DNA of 64,000 nt from assembly GCF_019857185.1 (NCBI RefSeq), contig NZ_JAHWXP010000001.1:496001-560000 (forward strand), in the 5' to 3' direction. Every line of letters begins with the position of its first letter. Within the stretch, counting starts at the first letter, position 1. The stretch is from Alteriqipengyuania abyssalis (lineage in GTDB: Bacteria; Pseudomonadota; Alphaproteobacteria; Sphingomonadales; Sphingomonadaceae). The position numbers and the translations under genes were made by a program. The notes under the pieces are model-generated. The model was not told the DNA's origin and did not search any database. It was given only the letters and a program-made list of their open reading frames with translations. Below, piece after piece: positions 35,294 to 44,792 of the stretch.

Positions 35294-35416
35294 GAAACGG
35301 CTCCCCATGCCGATTTTCAGGGCTTTGTGGGTGCTCGCAGGGAATGCTCAAAATGCGGTTAAAACGCTCCTAACCAAGTTTTCTCGACAGATGTGAAAAA
35401 GGGGTGCGCGAATCGA

Positions 35417-35445
35417 TTGACACCCTGCGAATGCTGGCCTAATCG
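35417..35445 (+). promoter_or_regulatory. Promoter of tRNA-Asp
   Basis: TTGACA (35417-35422), a 17-base spacer and TAATCG (35440-35445) lie about 43 bases before the tRNA-Asp gene. The -35 box is a perfect sigma70 match; the -10 is weak. The rest of 35294-35488 shows no other feature. Confidence 0.6.
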
Positions 35446-35488
35446 CGCCCCTCCCACGCAGCGGAGACACTCTCTCCCACGTGAATGC

Positions 35489-35565
<77 letters not shown>

Positions 35566-35675
35566 TTTCCTTTTCATGGAATGGTGCATCGCCCCCCGAT
35601 TTCGGTCGGGGTCGGCTTGCGCCCATGCGCTCCATTGGGCACCTGACCGGCAATCGACCGTCAGGAGACCCGCCC

Positions 35676-36350
35676 ATGATCACGCTGCACCACCTCGAAT
35701 ATTCGCAAAGCTTCCGCATCCTCTGGCTGCTGGAGGAAATCGGCGCGCCGTATGAACTGAAGGTCTACAAGCGCGACGCCGAAACGCGGCTTGCGCCGGC
35801 CGAGTACAAGGCGCTGTCCCCACTGGGCACCGCCCCGGTCATCACCGACGAGAACGGTCTGGTGCTGGCCGAGAGCAACGCGGTGATCGACTACATCCTC
35901 GATATGCATCCCGAGAGCCCACTGCGCCCTGCGCCGGGCGAGGCAGCCCGCGTGGATTACCTGTTCTGGTTCCACGCCGGGGTGGGCAGCCTGATGCCGA
36001 TGCAGTTCTTCAACGGCCTGCTGACGATGATGAAGGCACGCAGCCCTGCGCTGGTCCGCTCGGTCATCGGCCTCGCGACCGACAAGGTCCGCGAAATGCT
36101 GGTCGCGCCGCGCCTGAAGGTGATCTTCGACAAGCTGGAGAGCGATCTGGGCCGCCACACCTGGCTGGCGGGCGACCGCCTGACCGCAGCGGATATCTCC
36201 ATGTGCTACTCGATCGCCTCGGCCGACGCGCAGGGCAAGCTGGAAGGGCGGCCCAACTGCCAGCGCTGGATGAAGCAGATGCGCGAGACGCCATCCTTCC
36301 AGCGCGCGATGGAGAAGGACGGGCGCGAGACGTTCGTGTTCAGCTTCTAG
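35676..36350 (+). CDS. Glutathione S-transferase family protein
   Basis: This 224-residue protein has a thioredoxin-like N-terminal domain ('ITLHHLEYSQSFRILWLLEEIGAPYELK', then 'LSPLGTAPVITDENGLVLAESNAVIDYIL' with the cis-Pro and ESNAV glutathione-binding motifs) and an all-helical C-terminal domain ('LAGDRLTAADISMCYSI'). It is cytoplasmic and probably detoxifying; the substrate is not predictable. CAGGAGAC precedes the ATG. It converges on fpg with only 3 bases between the stops. Confidence 0.9.
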   Translation: MITLHHLEYSQSFRILWLLEEIGAPYELKVYKRDAETRLAPAEYKALSPLGTAPVITDENGLVLAESNAVIDYILDMHPESPLRPAPGEAARVDYLFWFHAGVGSLMPMQFFNGLLTMMKARSPALVRSVIGLATDKVREMLVAPRLKVIFDKLESDLGRHTWLAGDRLTAADISMCYSIASADAQGKLEGRPNCQRWMKQMRETPSFQRAMEKDGRETFVFSF

Positions 36351-36353
36351 GCG

Positions 36354-37136
36354 CTATTCCTGGTGGCGGGTGCAGTGAAAAGCGCTGCGCCCGCCCACCT
36401 TGGTCCTGACGATCTCGCCACCGCATCGCGGGCATTCGGCTCCTTCGTCGCGGGTGTGGATCAGCCAGTCGTCGGGCAACTTGCTATAGTCGGCCTGCGT
36501 GTCGACCACCGCGCGCAGGATGTCGCGCATCGCATCGTAGACGTCGCCTAGCTGGCTGTCGGAGAGATCGGTGCCCTTGCGCTCCGGATCGATTCCGGTG
36601 CGGTACAGGATCTCGTCCGACCACAGGTTGCCGACCCCCGCGAGCTTCTTCTGCTCGATCAGAGCGGATTTGATCGCGCCGCGCGAATCGCCGATCACCT
36701 GGGCAAAGGCGTCCCGCCCGATCTCAAGCGCATCCGGGCCGAAGCCGATCCGCTCGATCTCCGCCTCGGGGCTGTCGACCACGCGCACCCAGCCGAGCTT
36801 GCGCGGGCAGCGGAAGGCGAGGCGGCGCTCGCCTTCGAAGCGGATCAGGAACTTGGCGTAATCGGGCGGGCCATCCGCCTCGTCGAACGGGCGCAGCGAT
36901 CCACTCATGCCGAGGTGGACGCAAATCCACGGGCCGCTTTCGCTGCCGGCGAAGATCAGCTTGCCGTGGCGATGGGTGCGGGTGAACTGATGGCCGACCA
37001 GCCGGGCGCGCTCGTTATCGCCGGGAAGTTCGATATAGCTGGTGTCATCGCCCGGCTCCGCCGCCTCGATCGTGCGATTGAGGCAGTCGCGCTCCACGCG
37101 CAGACGATTGGCTTCGGCTTCGGGCAGTTCCGGCAT
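36354..37136 (-). CDS. Fpg/Nei family DNA glycosylase
   Basis: This 260-residue base-excision repair enzyme begins MPELPEAEANR, exposing the catalytic Pro2 and Glu3, and has 'GHQFTRTHRHGKLIF' (catalytic-loop lysine), the H2TH region 'LIEQKKLAGVGNLWSDEILYRTGIDP' and a C-terminal zinc finger. The finger is C235-x2-C238-x16-C255-x2-H258, with histidine in place of the usual last cysteine. It removes oxidised bases such as 8-oxoguanine or oxidised pyrimidines; which one is not decided by sequence. DUF2842 and fthC lie upstream on the same strand. Confidence 0.88.
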   Translation of the reverse strand: MPELPEAEANRLRVERDCLNRTIEAAEPGDDTSYIELPGDNERARLVGHQFTRTHRHGKLIFAGSESGPWICVHLGMSGSLRPFDEADGPPDYAKFLIRFEGERRLAFRCPRKLGWVRVVDSPEAEIERIGFGPDALEIGRDAFAQVIGDSRGAIKSALIEQKKLAGVGNLWSDEILYRTGIDPERKGTDLSDSQLGDVYDAMRDILRAVVDTQADYSKLPDDWLIHTRDEGAECPRCGGEIVRTKVGGRSAFHCTRHQE

Positions 37137-37172
37137 GAACGCAGAACGGCGTCCGCGCTCAGGCGGTTCCGG

Positions 37173-37388
37173 TCAGCTGCGCCGACCGCTTTCCATCCAG
37201 ATCAGGAAGCGCTTGAGCGGGAGCAGCCAGATCAGCCCGAGCACGAGGTAGATCACGGTCTGGAAGACGACGTGCCAGCCGCCGATCAGGCCGGGCATGT
37301 AGCGCGCGATCAGCATCGCATAGACCGACAGGCCTGCAAGCAGGATCAGCATGCCCACCGGGATGCGCCAATTGGGTTCGTGGCTCAT
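37173..37388 (-). CDS. DUF2842 membrane protein
   Basis: This 71-residue protein has two hydrophobic helices (about 10-32 and 40-58) and ends in 'IWLLPLKRFLIWMESGRRS', the signature of DUF2842, an alphaproteobacterial family of unknown role. Its ATG overlaps the stop of fthC by a few bases, so it is probably co-translated with that gene. Confidence 0.85.
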   Translation of the reverse strand: MSHEPNWRIPVGMLILLAGLSVYAMLIARYMPGLIGGWHVVFQTVIYLVLGLIWLLPLKRFLIWMESGRRS

Positions 37389-37969
37389 GCGGCCATCTCG
37401 TACACGCGTTGCGGGGTGACCACCATGTGCAGTTTCTCATCGTGCGGCTCCAGCGGCACGGAGTCGACCTTCTGCGCATCCCAGGCGAGCCCGATCCGCA
37501 GCGCATCGGGATGCTCGGCAATCCAGCGATCGTAATATCCGCCGCCCTGGCCGAGCCTGCCGCCATCCTCGTCGAAGGCGAGCAAGGGGACGAACACCAC
37601 GTCGGGCACCAGCAGCGCGGCATCTTCGCCCGGTTGCATCAGATCGTGGGGGCCCGCCTCCAGATCGCTTTCACCCAGCGGGTCGGTATGCGCGGCGAAC
37701 TGCATCGCCCCGTCTTCGCCCGAGAGGCGGGGGAGGGCGATCGCGTGGCCGTTCTCGATGAAATACTGCGCATAGCGCGCGGCAGGCGCTTCGGACCCTT
37801 GCGCGCGATACAGACCGATCGTCGCGCCTTCGGGAATGCGCGCCAGCACCGGCGCGGGCGGGCGCGAGAAGACCAGTGTGCGCACCGCCTCTGGCAGCTG
37901 GGCGGCGGACGCCTTGCGCGCGGCACGCATGTCCTTGCGAACCTGCGACTTGATCGTGGCGTGATCCAT
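37385..37969 (-). CDS. fthC: 5-formyltetrahydrofolate cyclo-ligase
   Basis: This 194-residue enzyme converts 5-formyl-THF to 5,10-methenyl-THF with ATP. The basic N-terminus ('KSQVRKDMRAARKA') and the motif 'LLAFDEDGGRLGQGGGYYDRWIAE' near residues 130-155 are diagnostic. It lies directly downstream of 6S RNA, the same arrangement as ssrS-ygfA in other proteobacteria, so growth-phase regulation through the shared transcript is plausible. Confidence 0.95.
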   Translation of the reverse strand: MDHATIKSQVRKDMRAARKASAAQLPEAVRTLVFSRPPAPVLARIPEGATIGLYRAQGSEAPAARYAQYFIENGHAIALPRLSGEDGAMQFAAHTDPLGESDLEAGPHDLMQPGEDAALLVPDVVFVPLLAFDEDGGRLGQGGGYYDRWIAEHPDALRIGLAWDAQKVDSVPLEPHDEKLHMVVTPQRVYEMAA

Positions 37970-38041
37970 TAAATGCTTCGCTATTCTGACAATGACGAAA
38001 ACGGGAATTGGTACTCGACCGATGGAGTGGCGGAACCACCA

Positions 38042-38200
38042 TGGGTCGGTGCCTGGGAAATCCTCTGACGCAAAAGGTCAGGTGGGCGCCGTATACCCCG
38101 GTCCCACAGCCGAACTGGTGGACCAGGACAGGGACAGCTCCCTAGGATAAACTTATAGCCTCAGGGATGTTCTACGGCTCGTGCCGGGCAGTCCCGCCGA
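38042..38200 (-). ncRNA. ssrS: 6S RNA
   Basis: The gene lies between zapA and fthC on the same strand, the conserved location of 6S RNA. A -35/-10 promoter just upstream gives a transcript starting near 38200. Its 5' GGTCGG region is complementary to CCGACCC at its 3' end (+ strand GGGTCGG at 38043-38049), closing a long stem of about 158 nucleotides, the normal 6S size. The 5' arm contains CATCCCTGAGGCTATAAG, resembling the CCCTGAG part of the 6S open-bubble region. A hairpin (38021-38041) follows and may end the RNA. Ends are approximate. Confidence 0.75.
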
Positions 38201-38204
38201 CCCC

Positions 38205-38233
38205 TATCTAGGCGTTCGTGGGGCCACCCTCAA
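38205..38233 (-). promoter_or_regulatory. Promoter of 6S RNA, inside the end of zapA
   Basis: On the minus strand TTGAGG (38233-38228), a 17-base spacer and TAGATA (38210-38205) form a sigma70-type promoter. The TAG of the -10 box is the zapA stop codon and the -35 lies in the last zapA codons, so the promoter is embedded in coding sequence. Confidence 0.55.
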
Positions 38234-38780
38234 GCTTGTCTGCGCAGGATTCGAGCAGGCCTGCGAAACGCTCCAGCGCAGGCAGCAGTTCTTCCCCGGC
38301 CGAACGGAACGATCCTCCGGTCAGCGGCAGCTCCTGCATCTGCGCATCTTCCAGCCTGTGCTGCAGGTCGGTGCAGCGTTTCTCCAGCGTGGCGATCCGT
38401 TCCGCCTGAGCGCTGGCCTCCGCATTGCTGCGGCTCTCCGCCTCTTCGCGTGCCGCACGCAGATCGCGCTCGAGCCGCCCGCGCGCGTCGGTAGCCGATG
38501 ACAGCGCGGTCTCCAGCAGGTCGCGTTCGCGCTCCACTTCGTCGAGCCGTTCGCGCAGCTGCGCCAGCTCCGGATCTTCGCCCGGCGACACGCCCGCCTT
38601 GTCGAACACTTCGTCCGCCGCCAGCAGGCAGGCGAACAGCAGGTTTTGCGAGAAGCGGGGGCTGCGCGGCTGATAATGCCCGTCGATCGCCTCCGCCAGC
38701 GCACGCACGCGCGCTTCGTCTCCCGGCCCGCAGGAGATCGGGAATTCGCGCCCGCCGATCGTGATTTCCACCGTACTCAC
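38208..38780 (-). CDS. zapA: Cell division protein ZapA with long C-terminal extension
   Basis: ZapA promotes bundling of FtsZ filaments at the division site. The first ~65 residues match the family: 'VEITIGGREFPISCGPGDEARVRALAEAIDGH' and 'LLFACLLAADEVFD'. At 190 residues it is much longer than the usual ~100: residues 70-145 form an Arg/Glu/Ala-rich coiled coil, followed by a Gly/Ser turn and another helix. A small coiled-coil gene lies 10 bases upstream on the same strand and 6S RNA follows. Confidence 0.88.
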   Translation of the reverse strand: MSTVEITIGGREFPISCGPGDEARVRALAEAIDGHYQPRSPRFSQNLLFACLLAADEVFDKAGVSPGEDPELAQLRERLDEVERERDLLETALSSATDARGRLERDLRAAREEAESRSNAEASAQAERIATLEKRCTDLQHRLEDAQMQELPLTGGSFRSAGEELLPALERFAGLLESCADKLEGGPTNA

Positions 38781-38790
38781 GCGAATCGTC

Positions 38791-38985
38791 TCACTGTTCC
38801 AGTTCGCCGATTACCCGGTCCAGCCGGTCGAGCTCTGCGCGCACCTTGCTGCGCATCGCCTCGTGCCGGTCGGCCAGGTCCTGCGTGGGTTTGCTCCCAC
38901 TCGCGGCGGCATCGGCTGCCGCGCCGATCCGCGCCAGCGCCCGCTCGATCCGCTGGATCGTCTGTTCGAGCCGTCGGTCCCTCAT
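38791..38985 (-). CDS. Small coiled-coil protein upstream of zapA
   Basis: This 64-residue protein is almost entirely helical: 'LEQTIQRIERALARIGAAA', a short Ser/Gly break, then 'RHEAMRSKVRAELDRLDRVIGELEQ', with heptad-like Leu/Ile/Val spacing. The start at 38985 (MRDRRLEQ) is the best candidate; no strong ribosome site is seen. It is probably co-transcribed with zapA 10 bases downstream and may pair with its coiled coil. The function is unknown. The 224 bases to tkt hold the divergent promoters but no site I can place. Confidence 0.65.
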   Translation of the reverse strand: MRDRRLEQTIQRIERALARIGAAADAAASGSKPTQDLADRHEAMRSKVRAELDRLDRVIGELEQ

Positions 38986-39209
38986 CCGCAAAGCTGTAAT
39001 CGCCTGCGGCCATATCCCCAAGAGCGCGCTCGTATTTTTGGACAGTTTGCGCATCGCGGCAACGGCAGGCGCGCCCCAAGGCACAAGCGCAAGCGGGCAG
39101 GGGGCGGGCATCTCCGCCGCCGCCCGCCTTGACCTTCGCGCCCCGCGCGGCGAAGGCATCCCGGCAAACGAATCGCGGCCCGGACGCGCCGCGCAGGAGT
39201 AAACCCCGC

Positions 39210-41201
39210 ATGAGTCTCGACCCCGCCCGCATGATCCCGATGGCCAACGCCATCCGGGCCCTTTCCATGGACGCGGTGCAGAAAGCCCAGAGCGGTCACC
39301 CCGGCATGCCGATGGGCATGGCCGACGTGGCGACCGTGTTGTGGTCCAACTACCTCAAATATGATTCGGCCGCGCCGCACTGGGCGGATCGCGACCGTTT
39401 TGTGCTGAGCGCGGGCCACGGATCGATGCTGATCTATTCGCTGCTCCACCTGTCGGGCTACGCGCATCCGACGATGGAGGAGATCGAGAATTTCCGCCAG
39501 CTGGGCAGCCCGACTGCGGGCCACCCCGAAAACTTCCTGCTGCCGGGCGTCGAATGCACCACCGGCCCGCTGGGCCAAGGCCTCGCGATGGCCGTCGGCA
39601 TGGCGATGGCCGAGCGGCATCTGAATGCCGAATTCGGGGACGAACTGGTCGACCACCGCACCTGGGTGATCGCAGGCGATGGCTGCCTGATGGAAGGCAT
39701 CAACCACGAGGCGATCGGCCTTGCCGGGCACCTCAACCTGAGCCGCCTGGTCGTGTTCTGGGACGACAACCAGATCACCATCGACGGCAGCACCGATCTT
39801 TCGACGAGCGAGAACGTGCGCGCCCGGTTCGAGGCGACCGGATGGTTCGTCAATTCGTGCGACGGGCACGACTATGCGGACATCGCCCGCGCGATCGACG
39901 AAGCGCTGGAAGCCAATCGGCCCGCACTGATCGCCTGCCGCACGATGATCGGTCGCGGCGCGCCCAACAAGCAGGGCACGGCGGCGACGCACGGCGCGCC
40001 GCTGGGCGCGGAAGAAGTTGCTGCGGCGCGCGAAGAGCTCAACTGGCAGTCCGAGCCGTTCCAGATCCCAGATCAGGTGCGCGAGGAATGGCGCTCCGCC
40101 GGATCGCGCGGCCACGAGATGCGCAGCGACTGGGGCACCCGGCTCGACAACAGCGAGCGCAAGGCGGAATTCGAACGCCGGATGGCGGGCGATCTGCCCG
40201 GCGGCTTCGACCTGAAGGAATTCATCAGCGGCCTGATCCGCGAACCGGCCAAGGTCGCGACGCGCAAGGCGAGCGAGAACGCGCTCGCGGTGATCAATTC
40301 CAAGCTGCCGGAGACCGTCGGCGGCTCCGCCGACTTGACCGGATCGAACAACACCAAGACCGCCGATCAGAACATCTTCTCGGCCGATGACCGCTCGGGT
40401 CGCTACGTCTATTACGGGATTCGCGAATTCGGCATGTCCGCCGCGATGAACGGCATGGCGCTGCACGGCGGCGTGATCCCCTATGGCGGCACCTTCCTGG
40501 TGTTCAGCGATTACTGCCGTCCCGCGATCCGCCTGTCTGCGCTGCAGCAGGCGCGGGTGATCTATGTGATGACGCATGATTCGATCGGGCTGGGCGAAGA
40601 CGGACCGACCCACCAGCCGGTCGAGCATCTGCAATCGCTGCGGGTGATTCCCAACCTGCTGGTGATGCGCCCGGGCGACGCGGTCGAGACGGCGGAGTGC
40701 TGGGAGATCGCGCTCCAGCAGAAGAAGCGCCCGAGTGTGCTCGCGCTGTCGCGCCAGGGGCTGGCGCAGTTCCGGACCGAGGCAGCGGAAGAGAACCGCT
40801 CGGCGCGCGGTGCCTATCGCGTGAAGGATGCCGAGGCGGATCGCCGGGTGATCCTTATCGCGACGGGCTCGGAAGTCGGCCTCGCGCTTGAATGCGCGGC
40901 GGATCTCGAAAAGCGCGGCATCGGCGCGGACGTTGTTTCCATGCCCTGTTCCGAACTGTTCGACGAACAGAGCCCGGCCTATCGCGACAACATCCTGCCC
41001 AATGTCGGCCCCGAAGAGATCCTGCGGGTCAGCATCGAGGCGGGTACCACCTTTGGGTGGGAACGCTACACGATGGCGAACGGGTTGCGGATCGGCATCG
41101 ACAGCTTCGGCACCTCGGCTCCGGCGGAGGATGCATTCGAGAAGTTCGGTTTCACCAGCGAGGCGATTATCCGCAAGGTCGTCGCCAAGCTCGAAGAGTA
41201 G
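39210..41201 (+). CDS. tkt: Transketolase
   Basis: This 663-residue thiamine-diphosphate enzyme moves two-carbon units in the pentose phosphate pathway. It shows '[16 protein letters not shown]', the TPP motif '[32 protein letters not shown]', '[16 protein letters not shown]' and, in the pyrimidine domain, '[17 protein letters not shown]' and '[16 protein letters not shown]'. CAGGAG precedes the ATG. gap follows after 19 bases and pgk after a repeat, so the three form a central-carbon unit. Confidence 0.96.
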   Translation: MSLDPARMIPMANAIRALSMDAVQKAQSGHPGMPMGMADVATVLWSNYLKYDSAAPHWADRDRFVLSAGHGSMLIYSLLHLSGYAHPTMEEIENFRQLGSPTAGHPENFLLPGVECTTGPLGQGLAMAVGMAMAERHLNAEFGDELVDHRTWVIAGDGCLMEGINHEAIGLAGHLNLSRLVVFWDDNQITIDGSTDLSTSENVRARFEATGWFVNSCDGHDYADIARAIDEALEANRPALIACRTMIGRGAPNKQGTAATHGAPLGAEEVAAAREELNWQSEPFQIPDQVREEWRSAGSRGHEMRSDWGTRLDNSERKAEFERRMAGDLPGGFDLKEFISGLIREPAKVATRKASENALAVINSKLPETVGGSADLTGSNNTKTADQNIFSADDRSGRYVYYGIREFGMSAAMNGMALHGGVIPYGGTFLVFSDYCRPAIRLSALQQARVIYVMTHDSIGLGEDGPTHQPVEHLQSLRVIPNLLVMRPGDAVETAECWEIALQQKKRPSVLALSRQGLAQFRTEAAEENRSARGAYRVKDAEADRRVILIATGSEVGLALECAADLEKRGIGADVVSMPCSELFDEQSPAYRDNILPNVGPEEILRVSIEAGTTFGWERYTMANGLRIGIDSFGTSAPAEDAFEKFGFTSEAIIRKVVAKLEE

Positions 41202-41220
41202 ATCAGGAGTACACGACATC

Positions 41221-42228
41221 ATGGCGACCAAGGTTGCAATCAACGGTTTCGGGCGCATCGGGCGGCTTGTCGCGCGCGCGATTCTGGAGCGGACCGATCA
41301 CGACCTCGAACTGGTGGCGATCAACGATCTGGCCGACGCGAGCGCGAACGCGCTGCTGTTCCAGTACGATTCGACCCATGGTCGCTTCCCCGGCTCGGTC
41401 GATGTCGACGGCAATGCGCTGGTCGTGAACGGCAAGAAGATCGCCGTCACCAGCGAGCGTGAGCCGGGCAAGCTGCCGCACGGCGAGATGGGCGTGGACA
41501 TCGTGCTCGAATGCACCGGCTTCTTCCAGTCGGTCGACGCCGCCAAGCCGCACCTTGACGCCGGTGCCAAGCGCGTGCTGATCTCCGCCCCCGCCAAGGG
41601 CGACCTGAAGACCGTGGTCTTCGGCGTGAACCACGATGTGCTGACGAGCGACGACCATATCGTTTCCAACGCCAGCTGCACCACCAACTGCCTCGCGCCC
41701 GTCGCGAAGGTGCTGAACGACCTGGTGGGGATCGAACGTGGCTTCATGACCACGATCCACTCCTACACCAACGACCAGCGCATGCTCGACCAGATGCACT
41801 CCGACATGCGCCGTGCCCGCGGCGGTGCGCAGAACATGATCCCGACCACCACCGGCGCGGCGCGCGCGGTCGGCCTGGTGCTGCCCGAACTCAACGGCAA
41901 GCTCGACGGGTCGTCGGTCCGCGTGCCGACGCCCAACGTCTCGCTGATCGACCTGGTCTTTACGCCGGGCCGCGATACGAGTGCGGAAGAGCTGAACGAC
42001 GCGCTCAAGGCGGCAGCCGAGGGCCCGATGAAGGGCGTGCTCGACTTCACCGCACAGCCGCTCGTCAGCAGCGACTTCAACCACCAGCCCGCCAGCTCGA
42101 CGGTCGACAGCCTCGAGACCGCCGTGCTCGAAGGCAAGCTCGCCCGCGTGGTCAGCTGGTACGACAACGAGTGGGGCTTCTCCAACCGGATGATCGACAC
42201 CGCCGGCGTGATGGCGAAGCTGATCTGA
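41221..42228 (+). CDS. gap: Glyceraldehyde-3-phosphate dehydrogenase
   Basis: This 335-residue enzyme interconverts glyceraldehyde-3-phosphate and 1,3-bisphosphoglycerate. The N-terminal Rossmann motif 'INGFGRIGR' is followed by the active site '[12 protein letters not shown]' with C153, '[16 protein letters not shown]' and '[14 protein letters not shown]'. AGGAG precedes the ATG. It sits between tkt and pgk on the same strand. Confidence 0.96.
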   Translation: MATKVAINGFGRIGRLVARAILERTDHDLELVAINDLADASANALLFQYDSTHGRFPGSVDVDGNALVVNGKKIAVTSEREPGKLPHGEMGVDIVLECTGFFQSVDAAKPHLDAGAKRVLISAPAKGDLKTVVFGVNHDVLTSDDHIVSNASCTTNCLAPVAKVLNDLVGIERGFMTTIHSYTNDQRMLDQMHSDMRRARGGAQNMIPTTTGAARAVGLVLPELNGKLDGSSVRVPTPNVSLIDLVFTPGRDTSAEELNDALKAAAEGPMKGVLDFTAQPLVSSDFNHQPASSTVDSLETAVLEGKLARVVSWYDNEWGFSNRMIDTAGVMAKLI

Positions 42229-42236
42229 CGACCTTT

Positions 42237-42349
42237 CCCCTCCCGCTCGCGGGAGGGGAGCAAGACTTGCGAGCATGCTCGCCAGTCGCAACGGGGTGGT
42301 CTCGCCCGAGCCCATTCCCACCACCAACCCCTCCCGCAGGCGGGAGGGG
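42237..42349. repeat. Composite repeat: two identical hairpins flanking a palindrome
   Basis: CCCCTCCCG-N4-CGGGAGGGG occurs twice, at 42237-42258 (loop CTCG) and 42328-42349 (loop CAGG). Between them lies the perfect 14-base palindrome GCGAGCATGCTCGC (42269-42282), which extends to GACT...AGTC. The element fills the gap-pgk spacer and would fold into three stems in the mRNA, possibly a processing or stabilising site. It resembles nonautonomous repeats scattered in this group of bacteria. Confidence 0.8.
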
Positions 42350-42363
42350 AGCAGGAGTGGCTG

Positions 42364-43572
42364 ATGCCCGATTTCAAGACCCTCGACGATCTGCCCGAAG
42401 ACCTGTCCGGCAAGGTCGCGCTGGTGCGCGTCGATCTCAACCTGCCGATGAAGGATGGCTCGGCGACCGATGTGACGCGGGTGGAGGCGGTCAAGCCGAC
42501 CATCCTCGAGCTGTGCGATCGCGGCGCGAAGGTGCTGCTGCTCGCTCATTTCGGACGGCCCAAGGGGCAGCGCAATTCGACCATGAGCACCAGCTACGTC
42601 CAGGGCGATGTGGCCGATGTGCTGGGCAAGGAACTGATGTTCATTTCCGAGGTGGCAGGCCCGACGGTCGAACAATCGCTCGGCATCCTGCGCAACGGCG
42701 ATATCGGCCTGCTCGAAAACACCCGCTTCTGGCCGGGTGAGGAAGCCAATGATCCCGAGTTTGCCAAGTCGATCGCCGCGCACGGCGATTTCTACGTAAG
42801 CGACGCGTTCTCCGCCGCGCACCGCGCGCATGCGAGCACCGAGGGCCTTGCCCACCTGCTGCCTGCTTTTGCTGGCCGTGCGATGGAGGCGGAACTCAAG
42901 GCGCTCGACGCGGCACTCGGCAACCCGGAAACGCCGGTCGCCGCGGTGGTGGGCGGAGCGAAGGTTTCGACCAAGCTCGACGTGCTCGAAAACCTCGTCG
43001 GCAAGGTCCAGCACCTGATCATCGGCGGGGGAATGGCCAACACCTTCCTCGCCGCGCGCGGAGCCGATGTCGGCAAGTCGCTGTGCGAGCACGATCTGGT
43101 CGACAAGGCCAACGCCATCATGGACGAGGCGGACCACGCGGGCTGCACCGTGCACCTGCCTTACGATGTGGTCGTCGCCACCGAATTCGCCGCCAACCCG
43201 CCGTCCGTGCGCACCAGCAACGTGCACGAGGTCGCGGCGGACGAGATGATCCTCGACATCGGCCCGCTGGCGACCGAGGCGCTCGCCGACGTGCTCAAGA
43301 CCTGCAAGACGCTGGTGTGGAACGGCCCGCTGGGCGCGTTCGAGACCGAGCCGTTCGACCAGGCGACCGTTAGCCTGGCGCGCACCGCCGCCGCGCTGAC
43401 CAAGGAAGGATCGCTGGTCTCCGTCGCGGGCGGGGGCGACACGGTCGCCGCGCTCAACGTCGCGGGCGTGGCCGACGATTTCTCCTATGTTTCGACCGCC
43501 GGGGGCGCGTTCCTCGAATGGATGGAAGGCAAGACGCTGCCGGGCGTCGCGGCACTGAAGGCTTCCCAATGA
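42364..43572 (+). CDS. pgk: Phosphoglycerate kinase
   Basis: This 402-residue enzyme transfers phosphate from 1,3-bisphosphoglycerate to ADP. It has the N-terminal '[15 protein letters not shown]', '[11 protein letters not shown]', '[19 protein letters not shown]', the hinge '[17 protein letters not shown]' and the C-terminal 'GGGDTVAAL'. GGAGCAGGAG precedes the ATG, being the end of the repeat element. Its stop overlaps the start of a PaaI-type thioesterase (ATGA). Confidence 0.96.
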   Translation: MPDFKTLDDLPEDLSGKVALVRVDLNLPMKDGSATDVTRVEAVKPTILELCDRGAKVLLLAHFGRPKGQRNSTMSTSYVQGDVADVLGKELMFISEVAGPTVEQSLGILRNGDIGLLENTRFWPGEEANDPEFAKSIAAHGDFYVSDAFSAAHRAHASTEGLAHLLPAFAGRAMEAELKALDAALGNPETPVAAVVGGAKVSTKLDVLENLVGKVQHLIIGGGMANTFLAARGADVGKSLCEHDLVDKANAIMDEADHAGCTVHLPYDVVVATEFAANPPSVRTSNVHEVAADEMILDIGPLATEALADVLKTCKTLVWNGPLGAFETEPFDQATVSLARTAAALTKEGSLVSVAGGGDTVAALNVAGVADDFSYVSTAGGAFLEWMEGKTLPGVAALKASQ

Positions 43573-44030
43573 GCGAAAATCAGGGAGTGGGCGAGAGCGG
43601 CAACGGCCTCGTCGATGTGCACGAAGGTGAGTTCGCGGGCTGGCAGGTGTGGCAGTCCGACGCGTTCGAGCAGCGCGCCGGGCCGTTCTACGAGCGGCGG
43701 CAGGACGACGGCACCATGCTGACCGCGTTTCGCGCCGAGGCGCGTCACATGAATGGTGCGGGCTTCATGCATGGCGGCTGCCTGATGACCTTCGCCGACT
43801 CGGCGCTGTTCACGATCGCGCGCGACGCGATGGAAGGCAGCCACGGTGTGACGCTGACGCTGACCGGCGATTTCCTCGACCCGGCACGCGAAGGCCAGCT
43901 GATCGAGGCAACCGGCGAAGTCGTGCGCGCAGGCGGCAAGACGGTCTTCGTTGCGGGCATCGTGAAAGCGGACGGCAATCCCGTGCTGCGCTTCGACGGG
44001 ATCATCCGCAAGGTGCGCGGAAGCCGCTGA
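43569..44030 (+). CDS. PaaI family hotdog thioesterase
   Basis: This 153-residue protein has a hotdog fold with the '[17 protein letters not shown]' motif (the HGG and an Asp in the following helix), then '[35 protein letters not shown]', typical of acyl-CoA thioesterases. The substrate is unknown. It starts inside the pgk stop, so it is translationally coupled to a glycolytic gene without an obvious metabolic link. Its stop lies 3 bases from the convergent flavodoxin-like gene. Confidence 0.87.
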   Translation: MSENQGVGESGNGLVDVHEGEFAGWQVWQSDAFEQRAGPFYERRQDDGTMLTAFRAEARHMNGAGFMHGGCLMTFADSALFTIARDAMEGSHGVTLTLTGDFLDPAREGQLIEATGEVVRAGGKTVFVAGIVKADGNPVLRFDGIIRKVRGSR

Positions 44031-44033
44031 GAG

Positions 44034-44792
44034 TCAGCCGCGATGTTCGGGGTTCGGGCTGTCGAACCTTAGCCCCTCGCTCCACAGCTCCTGGGAATTA
44101 CCGTAAGCGGGCAGCCCGCCTGCGTCCTTCAGCATTCGCGCCATATGGAGCATGTTCCACGTCGCGAAGGTCGTGTTGCGGCGGGTGAAATCGTTGTCGA
44201 ACCCGGCACGGCTGCCATCGTCCAGCTCATCGCCGTAGCTTGGGCCGGGCCCTGCCTCGCCGATCCATCCTGCGTCAGCCTGCGGCGGGATGGCGTAGCC
44301 GACATGGCTCATCGCATAGAGCACCCCTGAGGAGACGTGCTTGATCCCGTCCTCGTTGCCGGTGACGATGCATCCGCCGACCTTGCCGTAGAACACGTAC
44401 TGGCCCTTGTCGTTGGTCTGCCCCGAATGGGCATAGAGCTTCTCGATCAGGCCTTGCGCGACGGAGCTTTTCTCGCCCAGCCAGATCGGGGTGCCGATCA
44501 CCAGGATATCCGCCGCCTTCACCCGCGGCCATATCTGCGGCCACTCATCATGGTCCGCGCCGTGTTCGGTCATGTCGGGATAGACGCCCGGTGCAATAGC
44601 ATGGTTGATCGCACGCATCCGGTCGACGGAGACGCCGACCTTGTCGAAGATTGTCGCAACCTGGTCGAGCAGTGTGTCCGTATGGCTCCGCTCGTCGCCG
44701 CGTTTCAGCGTGCAGTTGACGATCATCGCCTTCAGGTCGCTGAAGTCGGCGGTGTTTTCGGCGCAAAGCCGTTCCTGTGTCTGGTCGAGCAT
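44034..44792 (-). CDS. Flavodoxin-like NAD(P)H-dependent oxidoreductase
   Basis: This 252-residue protein begins 'LKAMIVNCTLKRGDERSHTDTLLDQV', the phosphate-binding loop of the flavodoxin-like fold, and continues 'AADILVIGTPIWLGEKSSVAQGLIEKL' and 'GKVGGCIVTGNEDGIKHVSSGVLYAMSHVGY', as in FMN-reductase/flavodoxin family proteins. It probably binds FMN and reduces small molecules; the partner is unknown. It diverges from fba, with 122 bases between starts. Confidence 0.85.
   Translation of the reverse strand: MLDQTQERLCAENTADFSDLKAMIVNCTLKRGDERSHTDTLLDQVATIFDKVGVSVDRMRAINHAIAPGVYPDMTEHGADHDEWPQIWPRVKAADILVIGTPIWLGEKSSVAQGLIEKLYAHSGQTNDKGQYVFYGKVGGCIVTGNEDGIKHVSSGVLYAMSHVGYAIPPQADAGWIGEAGPGPSYGDELDDGSRAGFDNDFTRRNTTFATWNMLHMARMLKDAGGLPAYGNSQELWSEGLRFDSPNPEHRG

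Noticed and set aside
38982-43569. Two long minus-strand frames opposite tkt, gap and pgk
   Set aside because: They mirror the codon structure of strongly conserved enzymes on the + strand and have no recognisable domain, so they are GC-driven shadows.
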